Counted from the first letter of the stretch, positions 36,243-45,392 are shown. The stretch: 64,000 nt of DNA from Oscillospiraceae bacterium (GCA_017415165.1 JAFQIY010000046.1:1-64000), one strand, 5' to 3'. Made by a program: numbers and translations. The notes: generated by a model from the sequence alone, not told the origin.

Positions 36243-37034
36243 TCAACACCTCTTTTCAAGCACCGCAATTGCACAATAATGCAGCACGTCAAACTGTTCG
36301 GGAGCAATTTTCCCAAGCATTTCAAGATGTTCATTTTCAAACTCTGCAATCTCATTTTCGGCAAGCGATGCGCCTATTCCTCGGCACGCCTTGATGCGTC
36401 CGTTCCAGCTTTCACGGGTAAATGGCACATTAACATCGAAAATCTCGCTGTGCACACGCTTGAAGTATTTGTCATAAACCTCAGAAACGAAGATATCACG
36501 GCGGGTTTCGCCGCACCCAGTCCAGTTAGGATTGTATTTCAGCACAAGCTCCTCGCTTGCACCTGCAATCTTATCCTCATAAGGCAGCCAAGCCATATAC
36601 AGCACCGCAAGTCTGCCGCCACTTTTCAGCATTTCCGCAAGCTTCGGAGCTGTTACATCGTGGTCAAAATAGAAGAAACACTGACAGGCTGTAACAGCGT
36701 CAAAAGTATTACTTGGGAAGTCAAGCTTCTCGGTCGGACAGCACAAAAAGTCAATGTCCATACCACTTTGCTGTGCAAGGATTTTCGCCTGTTCAATCTG
36801 ATTTTCGGCAATATCCGTACCCGTGAACTTTGCACCGAAGCGGTACATATTCCGCGGGATAACGCCTGTTCCCGTGCCGATATCGAGGACGCTCTGACCC
36901 TCGGTACAGATGCCGAGAGAATGGATTTTGCGGTAAAATTCCTCAGGATAAATATCACGATATTTCGCATAATCGGCGGAAGTCCTGCCCCAGTCAAAGG
37001 CTTTGCCGTTGTCGATTTCCTTGTTTGTAATCAT
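36243..37034 (-). CDS. Class I SAM-dependent methyltransferase
   Basis: 263 residues. SVLDIGTGTGVIPRNM near residue 49 is motif I for SAM binding, with acidic GTDIAENQIEQA following and DAVTACQCFFYFD as motif II. It resembles the UbiE/Methyltransf_11 class. The acceptor is unknown. It follows the radical SAM gene by 18 bases and is followed by Nudix at 2 bases, so it is cotranscribed with both. Confidence 0.9.
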   Translation of the reverse strand: MITNKEIDNGKAFDWGRTSADYAKYRDIYPEEFYRKIHSLGICTEGQSVLDIGTGTGVIPRNMYRFGAKFTGTDIAENQIEQAKILAQQSGMDIDFLCCPTEKLDFPSNTFDAVTACQCFFYFDHDVTAPKLAEMLKSGGRLAVLYMAWLPYEDKIAGASEELVLKYNPNWTGCGETRRDIFVSEVYDKYFKRVHSEIFDVNVPFTRESWNGRIKACRGIGASLAENEIAEFENEHLEMLGKIAPEQFDVLHYCAIAVLEKRC

Positions 37035-37052
37035 AATATTTCTCCTTTCAAT

Positions 37053-37943
37053 TTAGTCAAAAAACGTCAGTTGACTATCGCCGTAGCCAAGCTTATACGC
37101 CGCAATAATCTCCCTCATATCGTAAATCAGCCCCAGCCGTTCGCATTCTTCCGTGAAAATTTTCCACAGCCGTTTTGCGTGGGGCGAGGTGCAGATATAT
37201 CTGTCGCCGTAAGTTTTTTCGTATTTTTCAGCAAGTCCCTGTCCCGAAAAGTTTTCTTCAAGCTTGCTGTAGAAATATTCACGCTGTCCTGCACGAATTG
37301 TCACCCCGAACATCGGGTAGACAGACCTTGCACCACATTCCTTTGCCATTTTCAGCACACGCAGGATATTATCCTCGTTATCCTCGATAAACGGCAGTAT
37401 CGGTGTCATTACAACTCCCGTAAACAAGCCGTTTTCAGACATTTTTGCAAGTGCATTGAGCCGCTCCGAGGTAACGCTCACATTCGGCTCTATAAGCCTT
37501 GACAAGCTGTCATCTGCGGCGGTAACTGTCACCTGACACAGCACGGGAGAGTGCTCCGCAATGCTGCACAAAACATCAGTATCACGTTCAATCAGCGCAC
37601 TTTTCGTCAGCACCGCTGCCCCGAATTCGTAAGCGTCAATAAGTTCAAGAGCGTGACGGGTAAGCTGTTCCGCCTCCTCAAAAGGATTGTACGGGTCACT
37701 CATTGCACCCGTGCCCACAATGCCCATCCGCACCTTACGTCGAAGTTCGTCACGGAGAATTTGCAGGCAATTTTCCTTTGCACGCACCTGCTCGAAATTG
37801 TCAACGTGATAGCAGTCGCTTCTGCTGTCGCAGTAAATACAGCCGTGTGAACAGCCGCGGTACAGGTTCATATTGTAGTCGCTGCCGAACCAGTCGGTGC
37901 TTTTGTTTTTCTGTAAAATCGTCTTTGCAGGAATTGTGTCCAT
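37053..37943 (-). CDS. Radical SAM protein, SPL-like
   Basis: 297 residues from the ATG at 37943 (GGAGG lies right before; a TTG at 37955 is less likely). The CX3CX2C cluster is C31, C35 and C38 in GCSHGCIYCDSR, binding a 4Fe-4S cluster that cleaves SAM. The fold and the opening NMNLYRGCSHGC match the spore-photoproduct-lyase-like radical SAM group, whose substrates are mostly unknown. It is the first gene after a T-box leader, whose terminator ends only about 15 bases before this start. Confidence 0.9.
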   Translation of the reverse strand: MDTIPAKTILQKNKSTDWFGSDYNMNLYRGCSHGCIYCDSRSDCYHVDNFEQVRAKENCLQILRDELRRKVRMGIVGTGAMSDPYNPFEEAEQLTRHALELIDAYEFGAAVLTKSALIERDTDVLCSIAEHSPVLCQVTVTAADDSLSRLIEPNVSVTSERLNALAKMSENGLFTGVVMTPILPFIEDNEDNILRVLKMAKECGARSVYPMFGVTIRAGQREYFYSKLEENFSGQGLAEKYEKTYGDRYICTSPHAKRLWKIFTEECERLGLIYDMREIIAAYKLGYGDSQLTFFD

Positions 37944-37956
37944 AACCGCCTCCAAA

Positions 37957-38200
37957 AAGAAAAGCCCCCTGACAAAAGTCAGAGGGCGAATTATCGCGGT
38001 ACCACCTCAGTTTGTCAAAAGGCAAGCTTTTGACCTCGAAACGCTTTAACGGGCGTACCCGTGCACCCCTACTATCCGCAGATTTGTTCAGGGAACAAGC
38101 TCAGTGATGTATTCGCCGCAGTTCGTCACCTTTTTGCACCGTCCAAAGGCTCTCTTTATCAGAATTGTGCGGTTACTTCTTCACTTCGTTGCATTTGATT
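37957..38200 (-). promoter_or_regulatory. T-box leader, tyrosine specifier
   Basis: Minus-strand RNA with the T-box parts in order: AGAGAG (38150-38155), a stem I distal part GGACGGTGCAAAAAGG, GCGAATACATCACTGAGC with specifier UAC (Tyr) at 38109-38111, the T-box sequence GAGGTGGTACCGCG (38008-37995), and a terminator stem 37978-37987 with 37964-37973 followed by TTTTCTTTTT. The UGGU bulge would pair with ACCA, matching the A73 discriminator of tRNA-Tyr. Uncharged tRNA-Tyr should favour the antiterminator. The first gene is the radical SAM gene, and tyrS comes sixth. Confidence 0.93.
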
Positions 38201-38210
38201 ATTATTTATT

Positions 38211-38525
38211 TTACGGATATCCACAAGCATCATCTACATTGACAGCAACCTTGTCATCAAACTCAACATAGCAATAATGCTGGGTTGAAAAGAAACAGGT
38301 TACTTTGTAGCAATAATCGCCGCAGAATATAAAATCAGGCTCGCCATAAATTTGAACAACCTCATCTCTGGTTTTGCCCAATATTATATTTTCATTGTAA
38401 ATATACGGAGGTTTTGTATCGTTAAGTATTATTTCCAGTGAAACAAATACTGCATATACAAGCAATAAAACACATACGATTTTTAAAAACTTTTTTACAC
38501 CGCTGTGCTTTTCTTCTATCTCCAT
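38211..38525 (-). CDS. Small membrane-anchored SmpA/BamE-like domain protein
   Basis: 104 residues: a short charged N-terminus, one hydrophobic segment at about 12-33, then a domain with ILGKTRDEVVQIYGEPD, the turn motif seen in SmpA/BamE-like and related lipoprotein folds. Four Cys (FCGDYC, VTCF, HYCY) lie outside the membrane and might form disulfides. Codon use is AT-rich. It ends just before the T-box leader. Function unknown. Confidence 0.68.
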   Translation of the reverse strand: MEIEEKHSGVKKFLKIVCVLLLVYAVFVSLEIILNDTKPPYIYNENIILGKTRDEVVQIYGEPDFIFCGDYCYKVTCFFSTQHYCYVEFDDKVAVNVDDACGYP

Positions 38526-38605
38526 AATATCACCTGAATATATTCACAACATTCATAAATTCATTTACATTTGAATGATACCACATATTGCGTGGTTTGT
38601 CAAGC

Positions 38606-38640
38606 AAAAAAGTAGGGGCGGATTCAATATCCGCCCGTTG
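38606..38640 (-). terminator. Terminator of the isomerase-like gene
   Basis: A stem GGGCGGAT/ATCCGCCC (38616-38623 with 38629-38636), then a T-run on the minus strand. The rest of 38526-38666 shows nothing else clear. Confidence 0.85.
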
Positions 38641-38666
38641 TATCAACATTTGTTTGATTTGGATTA

Positions 38667-40148
38667 TTACGCAAACGGATTTTCCGTTTTATAAAGCATA
38701 CCCTGTGGCTGATTGAAGCCGATTTCCTCTACGCCGAGGTAACGGAACACGTTAAACAGTGCCTTACCATTGTGAGCAAAGGTTACTGCGCCGTGGTGAG
38801 GGTATCTGCCCTCGATAAGAACGTGACGATAGAAGCGTCCCATTTCCTTGATTGCGAATACGCCGATACCGCCGAAGCTCTTTGTTGCAACAGGAAGAAC
38901 CTCGCCCTCTGCAACGTAGGCACGAAGCTTTGCGTCAGCTGTGCTCTGGAGGCGGAAGAACGTAATCTTGGAAGGTGCGATATCGCCTTCAAGTGTACCT
39001 CTTGTGATGTCAGGCTCTTTGTCAGGCTCAAGACCTCTGTGCATAATAAGCTGGTACTTCATAGTGCGTGTGGAAAGCTTGCAAGCGGCTGTGTTACCGC
39101 AGTGGAAGCCCATAAATGTATCAGTGTGCTTGTAATCAAACTTGCCCTTGATATCGTTGAGATACATATCAGCAGGAACGCTGTTGTTGATATCGAGAAG
39201 TGTTACAACATCGTCGGAAACACACTGACCGATGAATTCGCTGAGTGCACCGTAAATGTCAACCTCGCACGCAACAGGGATACCCTTTGCGTTCATACGG
39301 CTGTTTACATAGCAAGGCACGAAACCAAACTGTGTCTGGAATGCAGGCCAGCACTTGTTTGCGAAAACAACGTACTCACGACTGCCCTTGTGTTCCTCTG
39401 CCCAGTCGAGAAGTGTTGCTTCGTACTGTGCAAGCTTTGGAAGGATACCTGCCATCTTGTTGCCCTCGCCAAGCTCAGCTTCCATATCTGCGATTATTGC
39501 AGGAATACGGCTGTCGTTTGCGTGCTCATTATATGCAGCAAAAAGGTCAAGCTCAGAGTTTTCTTCGATTTCCACGCCGATGTTGTAAAGCTGTGCGATT
39601 GGAGCGTTGCAAGCGAGGAAGTCCTGAGGACGTGGACCGAATGTGATAATTTTAAGGTTGGCAAGACCGAGGAGTGTTCTTGCAATCGGCACGAATTCAG
39701 CAATCATATCAGCTGTTTCAGCAGCTGTGCCGACTGGATATTCAGGTATGTAAGCCTTTACGTTTCTCAGACCGAGATTGTAGCTTGCGTTGAGCATACC
39801 GCAGTAAGCGTCGCCTCTGCCATCGATAAGTGTATCGGAGGACTCCTCAGCAGCCGCAACAAACATTACAGGTGCGCCGAACTGCTTCGCGAGAAGTGTC
39901 TCAGATGTTTCTGGGCCGAAGTTGCCGAGGTACATAACAAGAGCGTTGACCCCAGCCTTTTTCATATTCTCGATTGCTGCAAGCATATGCTTTTCGTTTT
40001 CAACAGTTACAGGACATTCATAGATTTCGATGTTCTTTTCCTTACAAGCCTTTACAACCTCACTGCGACGTCTTTCGGAAAGCTCCATAGGGAAGCAGTC
40101 ACGGCTTACAGCGCAGATACCAAGCTTTACAACAGGCATATTGTTCAT
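38667..40148 (-). CDS. L-fucose/L-arabinose isomerase family protein
   Basis: 493 residues, cytoplasmic. The family converts aldoses such as fucose or arabinose to ketoses with manganese. Visible conserved parts include VMYLGNFGPETSETLLAKQF near residue 92, ANKCWPAFQTQFGF near 265, CEVDIYGALSE near 297 and the late FHCGNTAAC; E and D in these are likely metal ligands. Many such genes in Clostridia have unproven substrates. AGGAGAAT precedes the ATG. A secreted lipoprotein gene precedes it by 23 bases on the same transcript. Confidence 0.85.
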   Translation of the reverse strand: MNNMPVVKLGICAVSRDCFPMELSERRRSEVVKACKEKNIEIYECPVTVENEKHMLAAIENMKKAGVNALVMYLGNFGPETSETLLAKQFGAPVMFVAAAEESSDTLIDGRGDAYCGMLNASYNLGLRNVKAYIPEYPVGTAAETADMIAEFVPIARTLLGLANLKIITFGPRPQDFLACNAPIAQLYNIGVEIEENSELDLFAAYNEHANDSRIPAIIADMEAELGEGNKMAGILPKLAQYEATLLDWAEEHKGSREYVVFANKCWPAFQTQFGFVPCYVNSRMNAKGIPVACEVDIYGALSEFIGQCVSDDVVTLLDINNSVPADMYLNDIKGKFDYKHTDTFMGFHCGNTAACKLSTRTMKYQLIMHRGLEPDKEPDITRGTLEGDIAPSKITFFRLQSTADAKLRAYVAEGEVLPVATKSFGGIGVFAIKEMGRFYRHVLIEGRYPHHGAVTFAHNGKALFNVFRYLGVEEIGFNQPQGMLYKTENPFA

Positions 40149-40171
40149 AGCATTATTCTCCTTAATAGTAA

Positions 40172-40837
40172 TTATTCTTCGGCAGCAGCAGTTGTTCCGC
40201 CGATTGCTGTTTCAGTCTTTACTGCCTTTTCAATGATTTCGATGGCGAAATATGTGCCGTAATAACCGTCAACGCCGTTTACAGTGTCATAGGTTTCAAC
40301 CATTTTAAACACAATATTATAGGACGGACAGTCATACTTCTGAGTATATGTAAGCTCCATATCTATATCTTCTGTACCTGTCATAGCGCCAATCGGCTCA
40401 ACACCGTGCTTCTTTGCAAGTTCAGCTGTCTTGCTTTCAAAATACTTTGTAGCTGTTTCACGGTCAAGCAGGCAGGTAACCTCGGACATATAACCGTTAA
40501 GATAGATTTCCTCATCACCCTTTACGGTACGGAAATTGTATGTGATAATGGAGTCGTCAGCATAAAAGTAAGCGTCCTCAGCAGGAACAAGGTCACGGAT
40601 TTCCATAAGCTCCGTATCAGTATTCACGCTCCAGATTGTAACGTCGTCCTCGTAGTAAAGCTCAACGCCGTCAGGCTGGAGGGATATAATCTTAGTAAGT
40701 GGCATACCGAGCTTCACCTTGGTAAGGATACCTGCATAAGCGCTTTCGGAAACCGCCGCTTCTTCATCCTTTCCGCAGGCAGACAAGCAGGTGACCGCCA
40801 TTGCAAGAGTGAGTATAAGGGTAAGTATTTTTTTCAT
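40172..40837 (-). CDS. Hypothetical lipoprotein
   Basis: 221 residues from the ATG at 40837 (AAAGGA before it). The signal ends in lipobox LSAC, with Cys at about residue 20, so it is anchored outside the membrane. The mature part is acidic, with an AGILTKVKLGMPLTKIISL segment resembling SmpA-like turn motifs. No known enzyme motif. Its own promoter diverges from that of the mannosylglucose phosphorylase, and it leads the isomerase-like gene. Confidence 0.8.
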   Translation of the reverse strand: MKKILTLILTLAMAVTCLSACGKDEEAAVSESAYAGILTKVKLGMPLTKIISLQPDGVELYYEDDVTIWSVNTDTELMEIRDLVPAEDAYFYADDSIITYNFRTVKGDEEIYLNGYMSEVTCLLDRETATKYFESKTAELAKKHGVEPIGAMTGTEDIDMELTYTQKYDCPSYNIVFKMVETYDTVNGVDGYYGTYFAIEIIEKAVKTETAIGGTTAAAEE

Positions 40838-40888
40838 TTTTATCATTCCTTTGCTGCAAAAAATTTCAAATTAATATCAATCATTTAT

Positions 40889-40917
40889 ATAATAATACAA
40901 ATTTGCCAAAAAGTCAA
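40889..40917 (-). promoter_or_regulatory. Promoter of the lipoprotein/isomerase-like operon
   Basis: On the minus strand TTGACT (40912-40917), a 17-bp spacer and TATTAT (40889-40894), overlapping closely with the divergent promoter at 40939-40967. Confidence 0.78.
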
Positions 40918-40938
40918 CGGAATTAACGACGATTTCTA

Positions 40939-40967
40939 TTGAAATTTTTTTACACATATTGTATAAT
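40939..40967 (+). promoter_or_regulatory. Promoter of the GH130 phosphorylase gene
   Basis: TTGAAA (40939-40944), a 17-bp spacer and TATAAT (40962-40967), with GAAAGGAG just before the ATG at 41000. Confidence 0.82.
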
Positions 40968-40999
40968 GTCTGTAACAAGGTTATCGAAAGGAGCTTTTT

Positions 41000-42175
41000 A
41001 TGACTGAATTTGAAAAAAACTTGGCAAAGGTTATTGCCGATTATGAGGCGCTTATCAACCGCCGCAACGTCAAGGCAGGACGCTACAACGGCATTTATGA
41101 CTGCTGGAAATACCCTGTACTTACTGCACTTCACGCGCCTTACATCTGGAAATATGATATGAACCCCGAAACAAACCCCTATTTTATGGAAAGGCTTGGC
41201 ATCAATGCCGTGCTCAACTCAGGTGCAATCGAGCTTGACGGCAAATTCTACCTCGTTGCAAGAGTTGAGGGCAACGACAGAAAGTCTTTCTTTGCTGTTG
41301 CAGAGAGCGAAAGCCCTGTTGACGGCTTCCGCTTCTGGGACTTTCCTGTACAGCTTCCCGACACCTGTCCGGAGGAAACCAATGTATACGATATGCGTCT
41401 GACAAAGCATCAGGACGGCTGGATTTACGGTGTATTCTGCTCCGAAAGCAAGGATACTTCCTCAAACGACCTTTCCGCCGCTGTTGCGCAGGCTGGTATT
41501 GTCCGTACAAAGGATTTGAAAACCTGGGAAAGACTTCCTAATCTGAAATCCAAATCCCCGCAGCAGAGAAACGTTGTGCTCCATCCCGAATTTGTTGACG
41601 GAAAGTACGCTTTCTACACACGTCCTCAGGACGACTTTATCCAGACAGGCTCAGGCGGAGGCGTTTGCTTCGGACTTGTTGAGGATATCAACAACCCTGT
41701 TATCTGCACCGAAGAAGTGGTTATTTCCCCAAGAATTTACCACACAATTACAGAAGTAAAGAACGGCGCTGGCGCTGTACCAATCAAGACGGAAAAGGGC
41801 TGGATTCACATTGCTCACGGCGTAAGAAACACCGCCGCAGGTCTCAGATACGTTATCTACGTTTTTGCAACCGACCTTAACGACCCGTCAAAGCTTATCG
41901 CTTCTCCGTCAGGACTTTTCATTGCTCCACACGGCTATGAGCGTGTGGGCGACGTTTCAAACGTTGCATTTACAAACGGCGCAATCGTTCGTGACAACGG
42001 CGAAGTGTACATCTATTATGCTTCCTCCGATACAAGACTCCACGTTGCTTCCACTACACTTGACAAGCTTATGGACTACACCTTCAATACACCGTCCGAC
42101 CCGCTCCGCTCCGTTGACTGCGTAAAGCAGAGATGCGAGCTGATTGCAAAAAATCTTGAATATATGAAAAAATAA
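41000..42175 (+). CDS. mgp: 4-O-beta-D-mannosyl-D-glucose phosphorylase, GH130
   Basis: 391 residues, the size of GH130 subfamily 1 enzymes such as RaMP1 of Ruminococcus albus and Bacteroides Mgp. It phosphorolyses mannosyl-glucose to mannose 1-phosphate and glucose in the beta-mannan pathway. Five-bladed propeller features are visible: [19 protein letters not shown] near 72, [16 protein letters not shown] near 129, [19 protein letters not shown] near 195, and the late [12 protein letters not shown]. Cytoplasmic, no signal. No epimerase or mannanase lies next to it here. Subfamily 1 is judged from length and motifs. Confidence 0.9.
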   Translation: MTEFEKNLAKVIADYEALINRRNVKAGRYNGIYDCWKYPVLTALHAPYIWKYDMNPETNPYFMERLGINAVLNSGAIELDGKFYLVARVEGNDRKSFFAVAESESPVDGFRFWDFPVQLPDTCPEETNVYDMRLTKHQDGWIYGVFCSESKDTSSNDLSAAVAQAGIVRTKDLKTWERLPNLKSKSPQQRNVVLHPEFVDGKYAFYTRPQDDFIQTGSGGGVCFGLVEDINNPVICTEEVVISPRIYHTITEVKNGAGAVPIKTEKGWIHIAHGVRNTAAGLRYVIYVFATDLNDPSKLIASPSGLFIAPHGYERVGDVSNVAFTNGAIVRDNGEVYIYYASSDTRLHVASTTLDKLMDYTFNTPSDPLRSVDCVKQRCELIAKNLEYMKK

Positions 42176-42187
42176 ATAACGGACAAA

Positions 42188-42228
42188 ACAAAATCCGCTT
42201 CCGATATCAGTCAGAAGCGGATTTTTCA
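42188..42228. terminator. Bidirectional terminator
   Basis: A 12-bp stem (42190-42201 with 42214-42225) with A-rich and T-rich flanks, between the convergent GH130 and holin genes. Confidence 0.88.
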
Positions 42229-42240
42229 TTTCCACAATAA

Positions 42241-42636
42241 TTATTTGTTATCCTTATTTTTCAGCTGTTCAAGCACATCAAGCAGCTTTTTCGGGACAGG
42301 CACTCCAATCCGTCCCGCATTCTCAATCAGGCTTATGCACTCATTTGCAATGTAAAACAGCGTCGTAACCGTGCGGAGGACGTGCCCCTCGCCGATAGCA
42401 TTCACATCAACGATGTTCGCAACCGCCACAATCAGAAGCATAAAAATCTTTTTTGCAATGCCCTTTGCACCGACTGCGGAAGAAAGCTTCTTCTCAACCG
42501 CCGCCGCAATTACCCCCGATATGTAATCAAGCACGATGAGCGCAATCAGCGCAAGGAACATACCGTCCACATCTCCGAAAACGAAGCTGAACAGCGTGCA
42601 GAAAAAGGCAATAATGCTCTTGAAGATATTTTCCAC
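42241..42636 (-). CDS. Phage-type holin
   Basis: 131 residues from the GTG at 42636; AAGGAGG is well spaced before it, and the lysozyme stop lies just upstream. Three or four hydrophobic segments and a charged C-terminus match the phage_holin_4 (TcdE-like) family, which forms membrane pores that release endolysin or toxins. It directly follows the GH25 lysozyme, the usual lysis pair. Confidence 0.88.
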   Translation of the reverse strand: MENIFKSIIAFFCTLFSFVFGDVDGMFLALIALIVLDYISGVIAAAVEKKLSSAVGAKGIAKKIFMLLIVAVANIVDVNAIGEGHVLRTVTTLFYIANECISLIENAGRIGVPVPKKLLDVLEQLKNKDNK

Positions 42637-42637
42637 G

Positions 42638-43375
42638 TTATTCCTCCTTCTTGACAACCGTCATACCCAGCGCAGAAGCTTCTTTTGCAAGCAAATCCGC
42701 TTCTGTTGAGTTCATTCCGCCCTTGACAGCCGTAATTCTGTAGGTTGTTTTACCGCAGCCATTCAGCCCCGCACGCTTGATAATTGACGGATAATCACGG
42801 TAGGAAATGTTCATATCAACCGCCGTTTCAATTCCGTCAACCCTGCCGCTGTCGCTGTACTGCCACAAACCGCCGAATTCATTTCCCCATCTCGGAGAAG
42901 TAACCCAGTGTGCAAGCCACTTGTCATAAGCTTCAAGCCTTGACCGGTCAAGCTTGTTTATGAACCAGTCCACGTTGCTGTAAACAGCCGTGTAATAGCC
43001 TGCCGCTTCGATTTTTTCACAGAATGCAACGGTAATGTCCGTCAGCACCTTCTTGCCAAGCGCCTGCTGAGTCTTGTCCTCAATATCGAAAATGACAGGG
43101 TATTCAAACTGCTTGCCTGCAATCAGTTCAAGCATAAAATCCGCTTCAAGGCGTGCGTCCTCAGCAGTTTTTGCATAGCTGTAATGGTACACGCCCACAG
43201 GCATTCCCACACGCTTACATTCACGGTAATTCCGCTCAAACTGCCTGTCAACCTGCTTTATGCTTTTTCTGCCGTAGCCGCACCGCAGGATTGCAAACTG
43301 TATTCCTGCCGCCTTTACCTTGTCCCAGTCCACAACGCCGTTATGATGGGATACGTCAATACCTTTATACTGCAT
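42638..43375 (-). CDS. GH25 lysozyme (endolysin)
   Basis: 245 residues from the ATG at 43375 (AAAGGAGTG before it). The GH25 barrel opens with KGIDVSHHNG (D7). The DxE pair D97 and E99 in VIFDIED is catalytic. WLAHWV and GGLWQYSDSGRVDGI close the fold. The last 45 residues are a small SPOR-like or wall-binding domain. No signal peptide, as expected for holin-dependent release. It cuts the glycan strand of peptidoglycan. Confidence 0.94.
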   Translation of the reverse strand: MQYKGIDVSHHNGVVDWDKVKAAGIQFAILRCGYGRKSIKQVDRQFERNYRECKRVGMPVGVYHYSYAKTAEDARLEADFMLELIAGKQFEYPVIFDIEDKTQQALGKKVLTDITVAFCEKIEAAGYYTAVYSNVDWFINKLDRSRLEAYDKWLAHWVTSPRWGNEFGGLWQYSDSGRVDGIETAVDMNISYRDYPSIIKRAGLNGCGKTTYRITAVKGGMNSTEADLLAKEASALGMTVVKKEE

Positions 43376-43379
43376 AAAA

Positions 43380-44147
43380 TCACTCCTTTGCCGACCTTGT
43401 GGTAATTGTACCGCTGTATTTTCTGTAATGAGCAATCATCTTGTATGTATGATCGGTACTGATTTTTTTCAAGGTATCAACCGCTGTCACTACACCTGTT
43501 CCACACAAATGAACAATATCATAACACACTACAGGAATAGATACGATTGTTGAACCCGACTCATTACCCAGCACACCTTCATAATATTTGGATTTGATTT
43601 CCACATATGGGGCAGTACCGTCTGTATTCAGCTCATAGCTGCCATATGACGTTTCAACAACCGTGTCATCAGAAAGATTTGTTGTAACCATCTCGATGCA
43701 GCCTTCAATATCAACCGTGTTGGGTCCTCGGCTTGTGATTGTAATAGCCTTTTGTTCCGTCACAGATGTAATGTCCAGAGTATTTTCGGTTGTTACGGGG
43801 TAGTATTTGTATACCGCGTGGAAATCAGTATCCGCAGTCGGTCTCACTGTTGAACTTGTGCCGTGCTCAGATGTGTTTGAACCATAGGTTTTAGTCCAGC
43901 CGGAATGCGAATAATCATCGCCGTAAACAAGCGGAGCTTCAGGAAAGGAAACAGTTGATCCCTTTTTGCAGGTACGGGTTTCCAGCAGCTTTCCGTAGCT
44001 GAAATAACGCACTATGTAATAGTCTCTTTCAAATACAGGCTTCCACTCCCCGTTTACCATAACAGAAGCCTTGCCAACTTTATGCCAGTTTCCGTCAACA
44101 GCAACATACGGCTGCACAACCGTTTTATCATTATCAATAGTAATCAT
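43380..44147 (-). CDS. Tail-associated beta-rich protein
   Basis: 255 residues from the ATG at 44147, which overlaps the stop of the fibre gene upstream (TGATG). It is beta-rich, with an N-terminal VNGEWKPV repeat-like part and an internal InlB/listeria-repeat-like stretch around FPEAPLVYGDDYSHSGWTKT ending FHAVYKYY. Position between fibre and lysozyme suggests a tail-tip or receptor-contact role. That is inferred, since no exact family is recognised. Confidence 0.65.
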   Translation of the reverse strand: MITIDNDKTVVQPYVAVDGNWHKVGKASVMVNGEWKPVFERDYYIVRYFSYGKLLETRTCKKGSTVSFPEAPLVYGDDYSHSGWTKTYGSNTSEHGTSSTVRPTADTDFHAVYKYYPVTTENTLDITSVTEQKAITITSRGPNTVDIEGCIEMVTTNLSDDTVVETSYGSYELNTDGTAPYVEIKSKYYEGVLGNESGSTIVSIPVVCYDIVHLCGTGVVTAVDTLKKISTDHTYKMIAHYRKYSGTITTRSAKE

Positions 44148-45322
44148 CACGTCACCTCATACTGATACCAGATTGTTCCCTCAGGTGCTGTTCCGCTTGG
44201 TTCTTCGGTTGAAATAATTACATTACGCACCTGTGCAACGGTATAATCCGTGTTGCTCTGAGCAACCAGCGTGCCCGTCATTGTTCCTCCCGAAAGCGGC
44301 AGATAATCCTCGTCCGAGGAATTGACAGCAGCGGAAATCACGCCGTTTTCATCAATCGTAACAGTTGTACCATCAACCTTTACACCGCCAAGCACTGACT
44401 CAGACGCAGCAGGAAGCGTGTAAACCGTGTCAGTGAAAACAGCGTCCTCAGGAACGTCAGTGCCGACTGTTTTTCCGTTGACGGAGTTGACTGTCACAGC
44501 ACCGTTTCCGCCAACTGTTATGTCACCGCCTGAAAGTACGCCGCCAAGCCTTGACTCTGTAGCAGGAGCAATAACAGCTGCACCTGTTCCGTCAGAACCG
44601 CCTATAACGGAAATCACACCGTTCTCATCTGCCGTAACGGTCGTCCCGTCAACCATAACACCGCCCTTTACGGTTGTTGAAGCGGTAGGAAGCGTGTAAA
44701 CCGTGTCCGTAAAAACAGCATCCTCAGGAACGTCAGTGCCGACAGTTTTTCCGTTGACGGAATTGACTGTCACAGCACCGTTTCCGTCAACTGCGATATC
44801 ACCGCCCGACAATACGCCTCCAAGCTTTTCTTCCGTTGCAGGTTCAATAACAGCCGTACCCGTTATATCGCCGTTTTCAATTCCGTCAATAACCCTTTGC
44901 ACCTCAAGCTGAATCTGATTGTAAGCCTGTTCAAGAATTGTCGGCGACTCAAGGAAATCAAGCCGTGCGTCGTCATTGATTAAGACAGGCTGAGAAATAA
45001 ATTTGACCTGTACCGTATTTTCAGTATTGATACCCGCAAGAACAAGCGTTACCTCTCCGCTTGAAACAGTAAAATCAGATGTAACCTCCCAAAGAAGATG
45101 AATGATTTCATCGGTAATTCCGTCCATATCAAGCACCTGCTCCGCTACGGTTTCATTTGCCTTTGATACCGCCGTCAGACGGAAGCTGAACTTTGAAAGG
45201 TCGTGTTCGCCGTACATTCTCGGTACGGTTATCCCCACCACATCAGCACCGTATTCGCCCTCAGTGATATTTCCGTCAAGGTCCTGCGTTATAAGCCGTT
45301 TGCAAATTACCTTTAATTCCAT
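44147..45322 (-). CDS. BppU-like baseplate upper/fibre protein with duplicated repeats
   Basis: 391 residues from the ATG at 45322, with TGGAGG before it. The N-terminal 150 residues resemble the BppU N-domain that attaches fibres to siphophage baseplates. Two copies of an approximately 90-residue unit follow, each with LGGVLSGGDI, AVTVNSVNGKTVGTDVPED and VYTLP, typical of repetitive trimeric fibre shafts. The end has LPLSGGTMTGTLV, a tail-fibre sign. It is the first gene of a four-gene phage-type cassette with no capsid or terminase nearby. Confidence 0.8.
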   Translation of the reverse strand: MELKVICKRLITQDLDGNITEGEYGADVVGITVPRMYGEHDLSKFSFRLTAVSKANETVAEQVLDMDGITDEIIHLLWEVTSDFTVSSGEVTLVLAGINTENTVQVKFISQPVLINDDARLDFLESPTILEQAYNQIQLEVQRVIDGIENGDITGTAVIEPATEEKLGGVLSGGDIAVDGNGAVTVNSVNGKTVGTDVPEDAVFTDTVYTLPTASTTVKGGVMVDGTTVTADENGVISVIGGSDGTGAAVIAPATESRLGGVLSGGDITVGGNGAVTVNSVNGKTVGTDVPEDAVFTDTVYTLPAASESVLGGVKVDGTTVTIDENGVISAAVNSSDEDYLPLSGGTMTGTLVAQSNTDYTVAQVRNVIISTEEPSGTAPEGTIWYQYEVT

Positions 45323-45392
45323 AAAAAACCTCCATAAAAATATTATTCCGCACCCTGACGCTTTAGCGGTGCGGAATATTTCCCATAATTTC

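Noticed and set aside
38772-40262. A 496-residue frame antisense to the isomerase-like gene
   Set aside because: It spans the whole opposite gene and part of the lipoprotein gene, with no start signal and no known motif.
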